In this document: positions 8,434 to 16,788 of the stretch, in pieces | Layout: the number at the start of each line of letters is the position of its first letter | Position numbering within the stretch: position 1 is the first letter of the stretch | DNA from: an uncultured Mesonia sp. | Lineage (GTDB): Bacteria > Bacteroidota > Bacteroidia > Flavobacteriales > Flavobacteriaceae | Direction of reading: 5' to 3' | Assembly: GCA_947499595.1 (NCBI GenBank) | Contig: CANMOY010000001.1 | Coordinates: forward strand, 186,001-250,000 | DNA: 64,000 bases | Made by a program: the position numbers and the translations under genes | Notes under the pieces: model-generated | The model's database searches: none | Told to the model about the DNA's origin: nothing | What the model saw: only the letters and a program-made list of their open reading frames with translations

Positions 8434-9492
8434 ACCTTCTGTAATCGAAGCGAGTTGCATTAAGCATAATTCTACCAAAAGTCTCTGGTTCTGCGCTCCC
8501 TTATACTTGAGATCACAGGAATTTGCCAATTCAATTGCTTCTTTTAGAAAATCGGTGTTCGCTAGTTGGGCTTGTTCAAAATATTTCTTTTTAGTTTGCT
8601 CCCCTACTTCTAATAGTGCAATTGTACTTTGTTCTTTACAAATAAATAAATCTCTAAAATGGGCAGCTAAACCGGCAATATAATGTTGACCGTCAAAGCC
8701 CTTTGCTAGCACCGAATTAAATTGCAAAAGAAGTTGCGGTATATTTTGATTTAGGATGTGCGTGGTTGCCTCAAAATAAACTTCATAATCTAAAACGTTT
8801 AAATTTTCAGCCACAGCTTGCCTAGTCAAATTTGAGCCACTAAAACTAACTACCCTATCATATATTGAAAGCGCATCGCGCATGGCCCCATCTGCTTTTT
8901 GAGCAATTATGTGTAAAGCATCATCTTCGGCTTGTATTCCTTCTTGTTGAGCTATTTTAGCCAAATGGTTTTTAGCATCTAAAACACTTATTCGCTTAAA
9001 ATCGAATATTTGGCAGCGCGATAAAATGGTTGGAATAATTTTATGCTTTTCTGTAGTCGCTAAAATAAAAATGGCGTGGTTTGGCGGTTCTTCTAAAGTT
9101 TTTAGAAATGCATTAAAAGCACTCGTAGAAAGCATATGCACCTCATCAATAATATAAACCTTATACTTTCCCGTTTGAGGGGGAATGCGTACTTGATCGG
9201 TTAGAGAACGAATATCATCGACAGAGTTGTTTGAAGCCGCATCAAGTTCAAAAATGTTAAACGCAAAATCTTGCTCTATTTCGTTTTGTGCTTGTTGATT
9301 GATTTTCTTTGCTAAAATTCGAGCACAAGTAGTTTTACCAACACCTCGAGGCCCTGTGAAAAGAAGCGCTTGAGCTAAATGGTTGTTATTAATCGCGTTT
9401 TGCAATGTGTTGGTAATTGCGCGCTGACCTACCACATCCTCAAAAGATTCTGGTCTATATTTTCTTGCTGATACTATAAAATGTTCCATCAT
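8407..9492 (-). CDS. dnaX: DNA polymerase III gamma subunit (zero-frame DnaX product)
   Basis: AAA+ clamp-loader ATPase that opens and loads the beta clamp. The 361-residue zero-frame product has Walker A GPRGVGKT (47-54), Walker B with IIDEVH (114-119), the ELDAASNN segment (82-89), sensor 1 near ILATTEK (143-149) and the SRC arginine finger (158-160). The zinc-binding cysteine cluster found between Walker A and ELDAAS in E. coli DnaX is absent: that stretch (AKKINQQAQNEIEQDFAFNI) has no cysteine. The frame ends soon after the A10 tract. Two tandem ATGs (9492, 9489) begin the gene. Confidence 0.95.
   Translation of the reverse strand: MMEHFIVSARKYRPESFEDVVGQRAITNTLQNAINNNHLAQALLFTGPRGVGKTTCARILAKKINQQAQNEIEQDFAFNIFELDAASNNSVDDIRSLTDQVRIPPQTGKYKVYIIDEVHMLSTSAFNAFLKTLEEPPNHAIFILATTEKHKIIPTILSRCQIFDFKRISVLDAKNHLAKIAQQEGIQAEDDALHIIAQKADGAMRDALSIYDRVVSFSGSNLTRQAVAENLNVLDYEVYFEATTHILNQNIPQLLLQFNSVLAKGFDGQHYIAGLAAHFRDLFICKEQSTIALLEVGEQTKKKYFEQAQLANTDFLKEAIELANSCDLKYKGAQNQRLLVELCLMQLASITEGKKKTLNPT
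8423..8434 (-). other. A10 slippery tract in dnaX (gamma/tau switch)
   Basis: On the minus strand the coding sequence reads GGT, ten A, then CGCTG. The zero frame (GGT AAA AAA AAA ACG CTG) ends 7 codons further at TAA (8407-8409), giving gamma. The run contains the canonical heptamer A AAA AAC for -1 ribosomal slipping, and its length also suits RNA-polymerase slippage as known for Thermus dnaX. An AGAAGG lies directly upstream. I see no strong stem-loop just downstream, which tilts me toward transcriptional slippage. A homopolymer sequencing error cannot be excluded. Confidence 0.75.
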
Positions 9493-9494
9493 CG

Positions 9495-9502
9495 CAAATA
9501 TA
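9495..9502 (-). promoter_or_regulatory. Candidate -7 box of dnaX (TATATTTG)
   Basis: The minus strand reads TATATTTG, matching the Bacteroidota -7 consensus TAnnTTTG, only 2 nt before the first ATG. Transcription would then start at or within the tandem ATGs, implying a leaderless or nearly leaderless dnaX mRNA. No clear TTG element is seen at -33. A short inverted repeat (CAGATT, six bases, AATCTG) lies just upstream in the spacer. Confidence 0.4.
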
Positions 9503-9580
9503 GCAGATTATTTTAAATCTGTGCTTGCCTAGAATGACTTAAATTTAGAAGCATAAAAAGTAAATTTGAGCTGTCTAGGT

Positions 9581-9607
9581 TTGCTTTTAAATTAAATATT
9601 ATCTTTG
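9581..9607 (+). promoter_or_regulatory. Promoter of rnpB (TTG-N16-TATCTTTG)
   Basis: A TTG at 9581-9583 (within TTTG) and TATCTTTG at 9600-9607 match the Bacteroidota -33/-7 elements, with 16 bases between them. The predicted start about 6 nt further falls at 9613, where the first strand of RNase P helix P1 begins. This agreement makes it the best-supported promoter in the window. Confidence 0.75.
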
Positions 9608-9612
9608 CAAAA

Positions 9613-9913
9613 AAGTAGGCCGTCTTATCGCTTTCAATTTATTGAAAGAGGAAAGTCCGGACACCACAGAGCAGTATAATGGCTAACGGCCATCAATTGT
9701 GAAATTAGGACAAGTGCAACAGAAAGAATGTACAGGTTATGCTGTAGTGAAATCAGGTAAACTCTATACGGTGCAATGTCATGTAAACCAACTTTAAGAC
9801 TTGCTCGGTCATTGTTGGAGGGTAGACAGCTAGAGGTTTTTGGTAACAAAAACTCCAGATAAATGATAAGATTTTCTTTTTAGAAAAACAGAATCCGGCT
9901 TATAGGCCTACTT
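9613..9913 (+). ncRNA. rnpB: RNase P RNA component (class A type)
   Basis: Catalytic RNA that removes 5' leaders from tRNA precursors. The ends pair as AAGTAGGCC (9613-9621) with GGCCTACTT (9905-9913), forming P1. Universally conserved blocks are present: GAGGAAAGTCCGGAC (9648-9662), the ACAGAAAG and GGTAAACTC segments in the middle, AGATAAATGAT (9857-9867) and ACAGAATCCGGCTTATA (9888-9904). The length of about 300 nt fits the bacteroidotal form. Its 3' end meets the stop codon of the convergent rsmD gene; a T-rich tail follows at 9912-9920. Confidence 0.95.
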
Positions 9914-10449
9914 TATTTTTTAAAAAAACTAAAAACTGATCCGCCATAGCGACGTTCGTCTACGAAATAGGCTAAACTTGATAAAGGCGTAATTTTTGGA
10001 TGCTCTATTATAAGTATTCCTTCGTCTTTTAGGTGTTGTTGGTTAAATACTAACTGTACAAGTTCTTCAAATTGGTCTGTGGTAAAGTCGTAAGGAGGGT
10101 CTGCAAAAATTAAATCAAAAGTTTGATTAGCACTTTTCAAATAAGTGTAAACATCTTTTTTTATAGTATTAATTTGAATTTCTAAGGATGCGCTGGTTTG
10201 ATTTATAAATTTTATGCAATTATAGTGCTTGTCAACTGCCGTGATTTTAGTGCAACCTCTTGAAGCAAATTCGTAGCAAATATTACCAGAACCAGCAAAT
10301 AAATCCAGTACGTTTAATTCTGTAAAATTATAAGTATTATTTAAAATATTAAACAGGCCTTCCTTGGCGATATCGGTTGTTGGCCGAATAGGCAGTTTCT
10401 TAGGAGCTGTTATGCGTTTACTTTTAAACTTTCCTGAAATGATTCTCAT
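9913..10449 (-). CDS. rsmD: 16S rRNA (guanine(966)-N(2))-methyltransferase
   Basis: SAM-dependent methylation of G966 in 16S rRNA. The 178-residue length is typical. The conserved N-terminus MRIISGKFKSKRI is followed by RPTTDIAKEGLFNIL, SAM motif I DLFAGSG (49-55) and the catalytic DPPY (117-120). It begins 4 nt after the DUF3822 gene. Its stop codon abuts the 3' end of rnpB tail to tail with no spacer, so unterminated rsmD transcripts would be antisense to RNase P RNA. Confidence 0.95.
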   Translation of the reverse strand: MRIISGKFKSKRITAPKKLPIRPTTDIAKEGLFNILNNTYNFTELNVLDLFAGSGNICYEFASRGCTKITAVDKHYNCIKFINQTSASLEIQINTIKKDVYTYLKSANQTFDLIFADPPYDFTTDQFEELVQLVFNQQHLKDEGILIIEHPKITPLSSLAYFVDERRYGGSVFSFFKK

Positions 10450-10453
10450 AATT

Positions 10454-11281
10454 TTATGAATATAAATGGATGAAGCTCTGTTTTGTTTCTAGATTTTTAG
10501 TATCTGTTATTTCTTTATTTATTTTAACGTTTACAAAATATTTATACATTAATTTGTATAAAGCACTTTCTTGGTTAAGAGGAGATAAGAATTGCAATGG
10601 AATTTCTTGTGGTGAGATACTCAATTGTTCAAATACAAAAAGCGTATAGTACAAAAAGTCTTCTTTTGAAGTATAAGGGTACACATTGCACAATTTTAAT
10701 TTATCGCCCTGATATATGCACAGAAAAAAATAATCTGTAAAAGCAGTAACTGTTGTAGTGAAATCTTGCGCTATATTTTTTTTTGCTATCCCGTGTGTTT
10801 TTTCTATTATATTAGAGGCAAGATGATTAAAGTTGAAATCGCCAAAATTTTCAATAAAAAAGTTGTTAATTGCTGTAAAGGGTATGAAAATTAAACTTAA
10901 ATCTAAAGGTTTAATAGTATCTGTATATACCTCATCTGTAGCTAGAATTTTAGTATTATATTGTAAATATTGAGCGGCGCTTAAATTGGTATAGTAGGGG
11001 GTAGGGACTACAGTAAAAAGCCTGTTAGCATAAGTCACCCTAAGTTGTTTAATAGCTTCTCTGAAATCTTTTATTTGAGGAAGAAATTCCTGCTCGAGAA
11101 GCTTAAGTAATTCAGCTATACTCAAACTATTTGAAGCCCATTTCTCTGTTTGAAAAAGAATTCCATTTTGATCCTTTACAAAAAAAGAATATCCATCTTG
11201 AGCAATCAAGATGGATAAACTATAATTTATTTTAGTAGGTGTATTACTCACTAGATCCGTATACTTTTGGCCAGTTTCCAT
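10454..11281 (-). CDS. DUF3822 family protein
   Basis: A 275-residue soluble protein. The opening (KINYSLSILIAQDGYSFFV), the central FIPFTAINNFFIENFGDFNF and the later TTTVTAFTDYFFLCIYQGDKL match my memory of DUF3822, a Bacteroidota family of unknown role. The alternating strands resemble a two-lobed actin-like fold, which is inference only. It overlaps the upstream membrane gene by 38 nt and is followed at once by rsmD, so it belongs to that three-gene operon. Confidence 0.8.
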   Translation of the reverse strand: METGQKYTDLVSNTPTKINYSLSILIAQDGYSFFVKDQNGILFQTEKWASNSLSIAELLKLLEQEFLPQIKDFREAIKQLRVTYANRLFTVVPTPYYTNLSAAQYLQYNTKILATDEVYTDTIKPLDLSLIFIPFTAINNFFIENFGDFNFNHLASNIIEKTHGIAKKNIAQDFTTTVTAFTDYFFLCIYQGDKLKLCNVYPYTSKEDFLYYTLFVFEQLSISPQEIPLQFLSPLNQESALYKLMYKYFVNVKINKEITDTKNLETKQSFIHLYS

Positions 11282-11891
11282 TGGTATTAACTTCGGTCAT
11301 AGAACCAATCTTAAGGTATTCACCGTTTACACCATCTACAGAAATCACTTGTTTCTCCTGCATAATTAAATCAGGATCTTGATCGGCTAAAATTTTATCT
11401 TTAGCTACTTTCACCTCAAATACCGGAATAATAGCTTTTCTTTTTTTAATTTTTCCCGCGTCAATTTCAAATGTTACAGATTTATCGGTCGTGGGTACAT
11501 ATTTTAAATTCTTGTAATCTTTTTGCTTAAACAAAGAGTCTTTTACCGGTACATAACCCAAAGTATCTATTAGTGTAATACTTTTATATTGGTCTACACC
11601 ATATGTTTTTTTGTACTCTTCATCTAGAACGGTGGTGTCTCTACGCTGTGTTACCGTAAATTCTGCGGTGTCTATAAACTTTACCAATCCATCAAAATCA
11701 TCAGAGAAAACACCAGTAACTTCTTTATGCGCCAATTGTGCTTCTCGAATGTCTTTTAATTTATTAATTACCTGTTGATAACGCTTTTCTTTAATTTTGT
11801 TAAACTGAATGGGGTCATAAATTGAATTAAAGGTTAGGTATCCTAAAAACCCAATTACCACCCATAAAATTAATTGAATAACAAGTTTCAT
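11244..11891 (-). CDS. Membrane-anchored protein of unknown function
   Basis: 215 residues. One N-terminal hydrophobic helix (LVIQLILWVVIGFLGYLTF) is followed by a short coiled stretch (NKIKEKRYQQVINKLKDIREAQLAHKE) and a mixed charged domain. The layout, one helix then a polar domain starting with REAQLAHKEVTG, recalls pseudopilin-like proteins, but I see no prepilin cleavage motif. First gene of the operon with DUF3822 and rsmD. A candidate promoter box lies 35 nt upstream. Confidence 0.8.
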   Translation of the reverse strand: MKLVIQLILWVVIGFLGYLTFNSIYDPIQFNKIKEKRYQQVINKLKDIREAQLAHKEVTGVFSDDFDGLVKFIDTAEFTVTQRRDTTVLDEEYKKTYGVDQYKSITLIDTLGYVPVKDSLFKQKDYKNLKYVPTTDKSVTFEIDAGKIKKRKAIIPVFEVKVAKDKILADQDPDLIMQEKQVISVDGVNGEYLKIGSMTEVNTNGNWPKVYGSSE

Positions 11892-11926
11892 ATGATTTCT
11901 TTTTGTTTACTAAACGTGTATGTGCA

Positions 11927-11934
11927 CAAATCTA
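11927..11934 (-). promoter_or_regulatory. Candidate -7 box for the membrane protein-DUF3822-rsmD operon
   Basis: The minus strand reads TAGATTTG, a match to TAnnTTTG, 35 nt upstream of the ATG at 11891. It lies in the divergent region shared with the helicase gene at 12009. I see no clear TTG 17-19 bases upstream, so only half of the promoter is supported. Confidence 0.45.
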
Positions 11935-11962
11935 CAATTTTTTTTTGTTCGTAAAAGTTTCA

Positions 11963-11990
11963 TTGGTTAAAAATGCGTTTTTTATCTTTG
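11963..11990 (+). promoter_or_regulatory. Promoter of the RecD-like helicase gene (TTG-N17-TATCTTTG)
   Basis: TTG at 11963-11965 and TATCTTTG at 11983-11990 are separated by exactly 17 bases, a full match to the Bacteroidota promoter pattern. The expected start near 11996 leaves a leader of about 12 nt before the ATG at 12009. Confidence 0.7.
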
Positions 11991-12008
11991 AAAACTTAAG
12001 CCTCGTTT

Positions 12009-13430
12009 ATGAAAGCCCCAGAATTCTTTAAACTTCTAATTAAATCTTTTTCTCACTCTCCTAACTTAAAACAAGAGAGTGCGTTTCAAAAACTAAGCCA
12101 TTTTCTTGTTTCAAAAGATAAAGATTTGATGTTTGTGCTAAAGGGATATGCAGGTACAGGAAAAACAAGTTTGATAGGAACTTTAGTTAAAAGTCTGTGG
12201 CATATTAATTCCACTCCTATCCTTATGGCTCCAACGGGAAGAGCGGCCAAAGTTATGGGTAATTATTCAAATTACCCAGCACAAACCATTCATCGCAAAA
12301 TTTATTACCCTAAAAAATCGAGTGGAGGTAGAATAAGTTTTACATTACAAAAGAATAAACATAAGAACGCGGTTTTTATTGTAGATGAAGCCAGTATGAT
12401 ATCCGATTCAACATTAGGTAATACGGGTCTCTTAGATGCTTCACTGCTTGATGATTTAATTGAATATGTTTATAATGGTCGAAATTGTAAGCTCCTATTT
12501 ATTGGAGATACCGCACAGCTTCCGCCAATACATCATAATCTTAGTCCGGCATTAGATGCCGAAACACTCTCTAGACAATACCATAAAACGGTAGATGAAA
12601 TAGAATTGACTCAAGTGATGCGCCAAGAAGAACTATCTCTTATTCTTGAGAATGCAACCGCTTTACGAGAGCAAATAAAAGATGGTGATTTTGCTAATTT
12701 CCAGTTTAGTAAAACAGGAAGTGATTTTATTCGCCTTTTAGATGGTTATGAGATTATGGATGCTATTAACGCTTCATATGATAACAAGGGGCATGAAGAA
12801 ACTGCCATCGTAGTCATGTCTAATAAAAGAGCCAATATTTACAACGAACAAATTCGATCTCGAATTTTATTCCGCGAAAGCGAAATTGCTGCAGGAGATT
12901 TTTTAATGGTGGTAAAAAATAACTACTTCTGGCTTAAACCTAATTCTGAAGCAGGCTTTATTGCCAATGGTGATATCATTGAAGTTCTCGAGATTTTTGC
13001 CGTTAAAGAATTGTATGGTTTCAGATTTGCCGAAGTTAAGGTGCAGATGGTTGACTACCCTAATGTGAAGCCATTTGAAACGGTTATTATGTTAGATACT
13101 TTGCAAATTAATGCAGCTTCTTTACCTTACGAGCAGGCCAATACATTGTATAATGAAGTGATGAAAGATTATGCCGATGAGTCTACAAAATACAAGAAAT
13201 TTCTTAAGGTTAAAAGCAACCCCTATTTCAATGCTTTACAAGTAAAATTTAGTTATGCAATGACTTGCCATAAAGCACAAGGAGGACAGTGGGATACTGT
13301 TTTTATAGAACAACCTTTTGTAAGAGATGAAATAGATAAGGAATACTTAAGATGGCTATACACCGCTTGTACGCGTGCCAAAAAGCAAGTTTATCTTATT
13401 GGCTTTAAAAATAGTTTCTTTACGGATTAA
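12009..13430 (+). CDS. RecD-like superfamily 1B ATP-dependent DNA helicase
   Basis: 473 residues with SF1 helicase motifs: I (GYAGTGKT, 46-53), Ia (APTGRAAKVM, 74-83), II (IVDEASMI, 124-131), III (IGDTAQLPP), IV (TQVMRQ), V (TCHKAQGGQWDTVF) and VI (RWLYTACTRAKKQVYLIG). It is a short standalone protein without the long N-terminal region of RecD2 or any RecB/RecC partner nearby, so its role in repair or restart is inferred only from the family. kdsB follows after 32 nt on the same strand. Confidence 0.9.
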   Translation: MKAPEFFKLLIKSFSHSPNLKQESAFQKLSHFLVSKDKDLMFVLKGYAGTGKTSLIGTLVKSLWHINSTPILMAPTGRAAKVMGNYSNYPAQTIHRKIYYPKKSSGGRISFTLQKNKHKNAVFIVDEASMISDSTLGNTGLLDASLLDDLIEYVYNGRNCKLLFIGDTAQLPPIHHNLSPALDAETLSRQYHKTVDEIELTQVMRQEELSLILENATALREQIKDGDFANFQFSKTGSDFIRLLDGYEIMDAINASYDNKGHEETAIVVMSNKRANIYNEQIRSRILFRESEIAAGDFLMVVKNNYFWLKPNSEAGFIANGDIIEVLEIFAVKELYGFRFAEVKVQMVDYPNVKPFETVIMLDTLQINAASLPYEQANTLYNEVMKDYADESTKYKKFLKVKSNPYFNALQVKFSYAMTCHKAQGGQWDTVFIEQPFVRDEIDKEYLRWLYTACTRAKKQVYLIGFKNSFFTD

Positions 13431-13462
13431 AAAGCGTAAATTTCGCCAAAAATAGTTAAAGT

Positions 13463-14194
13463 ATGAAAGTAATTGCGATGATTCCGGCGCGCTACGATGC
13501 CAGCCGTTTTCCAGGTAAATTAATGCAAGATCTTTGTGGGGCTAGTGTTATTTTACGTACCTACCAAGCCACTTGTAATACCAATCTTTTTGATGATGTG
13601 ATTGTGGTTACTGATAGCGATATAATATTTAACGAGATCACAACTAACGGAGGTAAAGCATTTAAGAGTATTAAAGATCATGCCTGCGGAAGCGACAGAA
13701 TTGCCGAGGCCGTTGCTCATATTGATGCCGATATCGTAGTGAATGTGCAAGGAGATGAGCCTTTTACCTCTTCTTCTATACTGGCAGCGCTTCTTGAAGT
13801 ATTTAAAAATGACTCAAGACAAGAGGTAGATTTAGCTTCTTTAATGACTCCGCTGCACGATAAACAGGATATTGAAAATTCTAACAATGTTAAGGTGATT
13901 GTAGACAGAGAACAAAAAGCGCTTTATTTTTCAAGATCTGTAATTCCTTTTGTTAGAGATGAGGATAAAAAGATTACACATTACAAACATATCGGGATTT
14001 ATGCTTTTAGAAAACAAGCATTACTAGACTTTGCAAAGCTACCTATGCTTGATTTAGAAGCCGCGGAGAAAATTGAATGTCTTCGTTATTTAGAATATGG
14101 TAAAACTATAAAAATGGTAATTACCGATAAACCTGTAATTGGTATTGATATACCAGAAGATCTCGAAAAGGCAAGAAAAAAATGGGCCAACTAA
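13463..14194 (+). CDS. kdsB: 3-deoxy-manno-octulosonate cytidylyltransferase
   Basis: Forms CMP-Kdo from CTP and Kdo for attachment to lipid A, a cytosolic step of LPS core synthesis. The 243-residue length is standard. Motifs are [13 protein letters not shown] at 7-19, the nucleotide site [10 protein letters not shown] (about 90-99), the [13 protein letters not shown] segment and a C-terminal ECLRYLEYG...[12 protein letters not shown] near-match to the -7 box (TAAATTTC) lies in the 32-nt gap after the helicase gene, but co-transcription is as likely. Confidence 0.96.
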   Translation: MKVIAMIPARYDASRFPGKLMQDLCGASVILRTYQATCNTNLFDDVIVVTDSDIIFNEITTNGGKAFKSIKDHACGSDRIAEAVAHIDADIVVNVQGDEPFTSSSILAALLEVFKNDSRQEVDLASLMTPLHDKQDIENSNNVKVIVDREQKALYFSRSVIPFVRDEDKKITHYKHIGIYAFRKQALLDFAKLPMLDLEAAEKIECLRYLEYGKTIKMVITDKPVIGIDIPEDLEKARKKWAN

Positions 14195-14198
14195 TTTT

Positions 14199-14897
14199 TT
14201 ACTTTTTAGTTATAGGGATAAGGTAGCTTAAAGTATAACCGTAACCAACCCCTATAGAACTATTGGCGTTAACGCGATGAAAACCTGGAATATAGAGATT
14301 TCCAAAACCATCTGGTTCCTTTTGGTTTAGCAATACTTTTAATTGAAGATGTATGCCAAGAAATAGATTGTCTAAGATTTCGGCTTTTGCACCACCTTGA
14401 ATTTCAAACCAATGAGCTGAAAGACCTTTAAATTCACGGTTAACAGTTCTTAAATCTCTGGGAAAAAATAGATTGGTATTGTATATTTCAAAGGCTTCTA
14501 GATGCTGATTAAAATTGGCATAGCCATATCTAAAACCTGCATAAATTTCATTTTGCATATTACCCCAGTTTTCGTAAGCATTATAGTTTACTCCTAGCTT
14601 AAGGTATTGCCCTTGCGTATCTCCGTAAAGATAATCTTCGTCATATTTCTTTTTGTCCCTTCCTATTTCCCCAGCCAAAAATAATTTTTTGGTAATTCTG
14701 TAATCAGCAGCAATTTCAATTCCTTCGAAATCATCATCTAAAAAACTGCGGGTTAATTTAGCCAAATCAACGCCAACACGTAAACCATATTTATTTTGGG
14801 TTTTAATAGCGCTTAGTGAGTCAGATTCTTGTGAAAATCCGTACAAACTAAAAAAACAATAATTAATGATAAATATAAAGGTGAGTTTCTTGTTCAT
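14199..14897 (-). CDS. DUF6048 family protein, probable outer-membrane barrel
   Basis: 232 residues with a signal peptide (FIFIINYCFFSLYGFSQ) and repeated amphipathic strands with aromatic ends (for example KLFLAGEIGRDKK, YLKLGVNYNAYENW, NEIYAGFRYGYANF), ending SIGVGYGYTLSYLIPI. This looks like a small beta-barrel, and the family matches DUF6048 of Bacteroidota. It overlaps the DUF6452 gene by 35 nt and is last in the rlmD operon. Convergent with kdsB, only 4 nt apart. Confidence 0.82.
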   Translation of the reverse strand: MNKKLTFIFIINYCFFSLYGFSQESDSLSAIKTQNKYGLRVGVDLAKLTRSFLDDDFEGIEIAADYRITKKLFLAGEIGRDKKKYDEDYLYGDTQGQYLKLGVNYNAYENWGNMQNEIYAGFRYGYANFNQHLEAFEIYNTNLFFPRDLRTVNREFKGLSAHWFEIQGGAKAEILDNLFLGIHLQLKVLLNQKEPDGFGNLYIPGFHRVNANSSIGVGYGYTLSYLIPITKK

Positions 14898-15378
14898 TTA
14901 GAATGTTGTTGGGTTGTATAACTTCAAAATTTTTAATCCAATTATCATCTTGATTTTCTTGCGTTAAAAATGCTTCTAATTCATAAAAGACTACTTTAAA
15001 ACCGCAAGCTCTATTCACATATTCTTCTACTGGGGCGTAGGTAAATTGCAAACTATCAGCATTAGCGTTGTCAATTCCCTCGGGGTTGGCGGGAATATCT
15101 TTTTTAAAGATAAATTTTGTGTTGTTTTGCCCGGTTTGAAGTGGAATTTTAATAATTGAGTCAGTTACAGGTGAATCAAATAAAGGGTTCACACTTAATT
15201 GGTCATAAACTTGAAGCCGATTAACTGTCTTGGCTTCAATAGGGTTTTCGATGTCTAAAAATTTAATGACTAATAAAGGTGTAGTAGGGGTAGCGCCAGA
15301 GCAAATATCATCTTTTTGACATCCGTAAAAACTGATTATTGCCAATAATAAAATACCTATAATTGATCTATTTCTCAT
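14863..15378 (-). CDS. DUF6452 family lipoprotein
   Basis: 171 residues. The N-terminus MRNRSIIGILLLAIISFYGC ends in a lipobox, so the protein is a probable lipoprotein with Cys20. Four cysteines in total, with CQKDDIC close to the anchor and one in NRACGFK. The layout matches DUF6452, usually found beside DUF6048. The start overlaps the rlmD stop as ATGA, and the 3' end overlaps DUF6048 by 35 nt, so the pair is tightly coupled. Function unknown. Confidence 0.82.
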   Translation of the reverse strand: MRNRSIIGILLLAIISFYGCQKDDICSGATPTTPLLVIKFLDIENPIEAKTVNRLQVYDQLSVNPLFDSPVTDSIIKIPLQTGQNNTKFIFKKDIPANPEGIDNANADSLQFTYAPVEEYVNRACGFKVVFYELEAFLTQENQDDNWIKNFEVIQPNNILNEQETHLYIYH

Positions 15379-16784
15379 CGTAATTCAAGTTGTACAACGT
15401 TTTCAACGTGATGGGTTTGAGGAAACATATCTACTGCTTGTGTTTTTGTTACCTGGTATAGCGCATCTAGCATTTGTAAATCTCGAGCTTGAGTGGCCGC
15501 ATTACAGCTTACATACACAATACGCTTGGGTTTTATATTAATAATTTGCTCAACCACATCTTTATGCATACCCTCTCTAGGCGGATCGGTAATTATAACA
15601 TCGGGTGTTCCATTTTGTGCAATAAAGTCTTTTGTAAAGACTTTACGCATATCGCCTACAAAAAAATCGGTATTTTTTATATTGTTATTTTTGGCATTCG
15701 CCTTGGCATCTTCGATGGCTTCGGGAACCACTTCAACACCAACAACTTTTTTAGCTTCTTTAGCAACAAACTGTGCAATAGTACCTGTACCGGTATATAA
15801 ATCATAAACCAATTCATTTCCCGTTAACTCAGCAAAATTACGTGTTATTTTATAGAGTTCATAGGCTTGGGCAGAGTTGGTTTGGTAAAAAGATTTTGCT
15901 GTAATCTTAAACTGCAAGCCTTCCATTGCCTCGATAATATAATCTCTTCCAGCAAAGCACAAAACCTCTTGATCATAAATAGTGTCATTTCCTTTTTCAT
16001 TAATGACGTATAAAAGCGATGTGATTTCTGGAAAATTATCTTTTAAATAGCCTAAAATTAGATTTATTTTCTCTTCATCTCTATAATAGAATTGCACCAA
16101 AACCATCACTTCACCTGTAGAGGAGGTCCTTATCATTAAAGTGCGTAAAAGGCCCTCCTGCTTTCGCGGATTGAAAAAGCTGACACCCTGCTCACTGGCA
16201 AAACTTTTCACCCCATTCCTTATAGCGTTGCTAGGGTCTTGTTGAAGATGACATTTTTTAATGTCTAGAATTTTATCCCACATACCAGGAATATGAAAAC
16301 CAAGCGCATTCCTGTCTTGAATTTCTTTTTCGCTATTTATTTCATCTAAGGTCAACCAGCGGCTGTCACTAAACGAAAACTCCATTTTATTTCGATAGAA
16401 ATATTGCTTTTCGCTTCCTAAGATAGGAATAACCTCTAATGGCTCTACTTTGCCAATGCGGGTAAGCTGATTGAGCACCTCATTTTCTTTAAAATGTAAT
16501 TGAGATTCATAATTCATATGTTGCCACTTACAACCACCGCAAGTGCCAAAATGTTGACATTCAGGCTCTGTCCTCCTTTCAGATAGTTTAGCGAATTCAG
16601 TTGCTTTGGCGAAATAATAAGCTTTTCTTTTCTTGTAAGTGTGTACTGTTGCGATATCGCCAGGAACAGCGTTATCTATAAAAATAACTTTACCATCGGG
16701 TGCTTTGGCAACTGCTTTACCTTTTGCTCCTGCCTCGGTAACCTTTACATTTTCAAATATCTTGTTTTTATTTCTTCTGGCCAT
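15375..16784 (-). CDS. rlmD: 23S rRNA (uracil(1939)-C(5))-methyltransferase
   Basis: 469-residue RumA/RlmD-type enzyme. An N-terminal TRAM-like domain (VTEAGAKGKAVAKAPDGKVIF) precedes the iron-sulfur cysteines C76, C82 and C85 (ECQHFGTCGGC) with the fourth in KKCHLQ. The SAM site DLYTGTGTIAQFV, DPPREGMHK and the catalytic cysteine in YVSCNAAT follow. In Bacteroidota these proteins can also be RlmCD-like, so the exact uridine is not certain. First gene of the rlmD-DUF6452-DUF6048 operon. Confidence 0.92.
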   Translation of the reverse strand: MARRNKNKIFENVKVTEAGAKGKAVAKAPDGKVIFIDNAVPGDIATVHTYKKRKAYYFAKATEFAKLSERRTEPECQHFGTCGGCKWQHMNYESQLHFKENEVLNQLTRIGKVEPLEVIPILGSEKQYFYRNKMEFSFSDSRWLTLDEINSEKEIQDRNALGFHIPGMWDKILDIKKCHLQQDPSNAIRNGVKSFASEQGVSFFNPRKQEGLLRTLMIRTSSTGEVMVLVQFYYRDEEKINLILGYLKDNFPEITSLLYVINEKGNDTIYDQEVLCFAGRDYIIEAMEGLQFKITAKSFYQTNSAQAYELYKITRNFAELTGNELVYDLYTGTGTIAQFVAKEAKKVVGVEVVPEAIEDAKANAKNNNIKNTDFFVGDMRKVFTKDFIAQNGTPDVIITDPPREGMHKDVVEQIINIKPKRIVYVSCNAATQARDLQMLDALYQVTKTQAVDMFPQTHHVENVVQLELR

Positions 16785-16788
16785 AGCT

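Noticed and set aside
8285-8683. Plus-strand open frame of 132 codons opposite dnaX
   Set aside because: It is the antisense of a strongly conserved coding region, has no promoter and encodes a cysteine/phenylalanine-rich sequence without family features.
9634-9849. 71-codon minus-strand frame
   Set aside because: It lies wholly inside the RNase P RNA gene, on its antisense strand.
15489-15807. Two overlapping plus-strand open frames of about 100 codons opposite rlmD
   Set aside because: Both are complementary to the SAM-binding part of rlmD; mutually overlapping frames without start signals are shadows.
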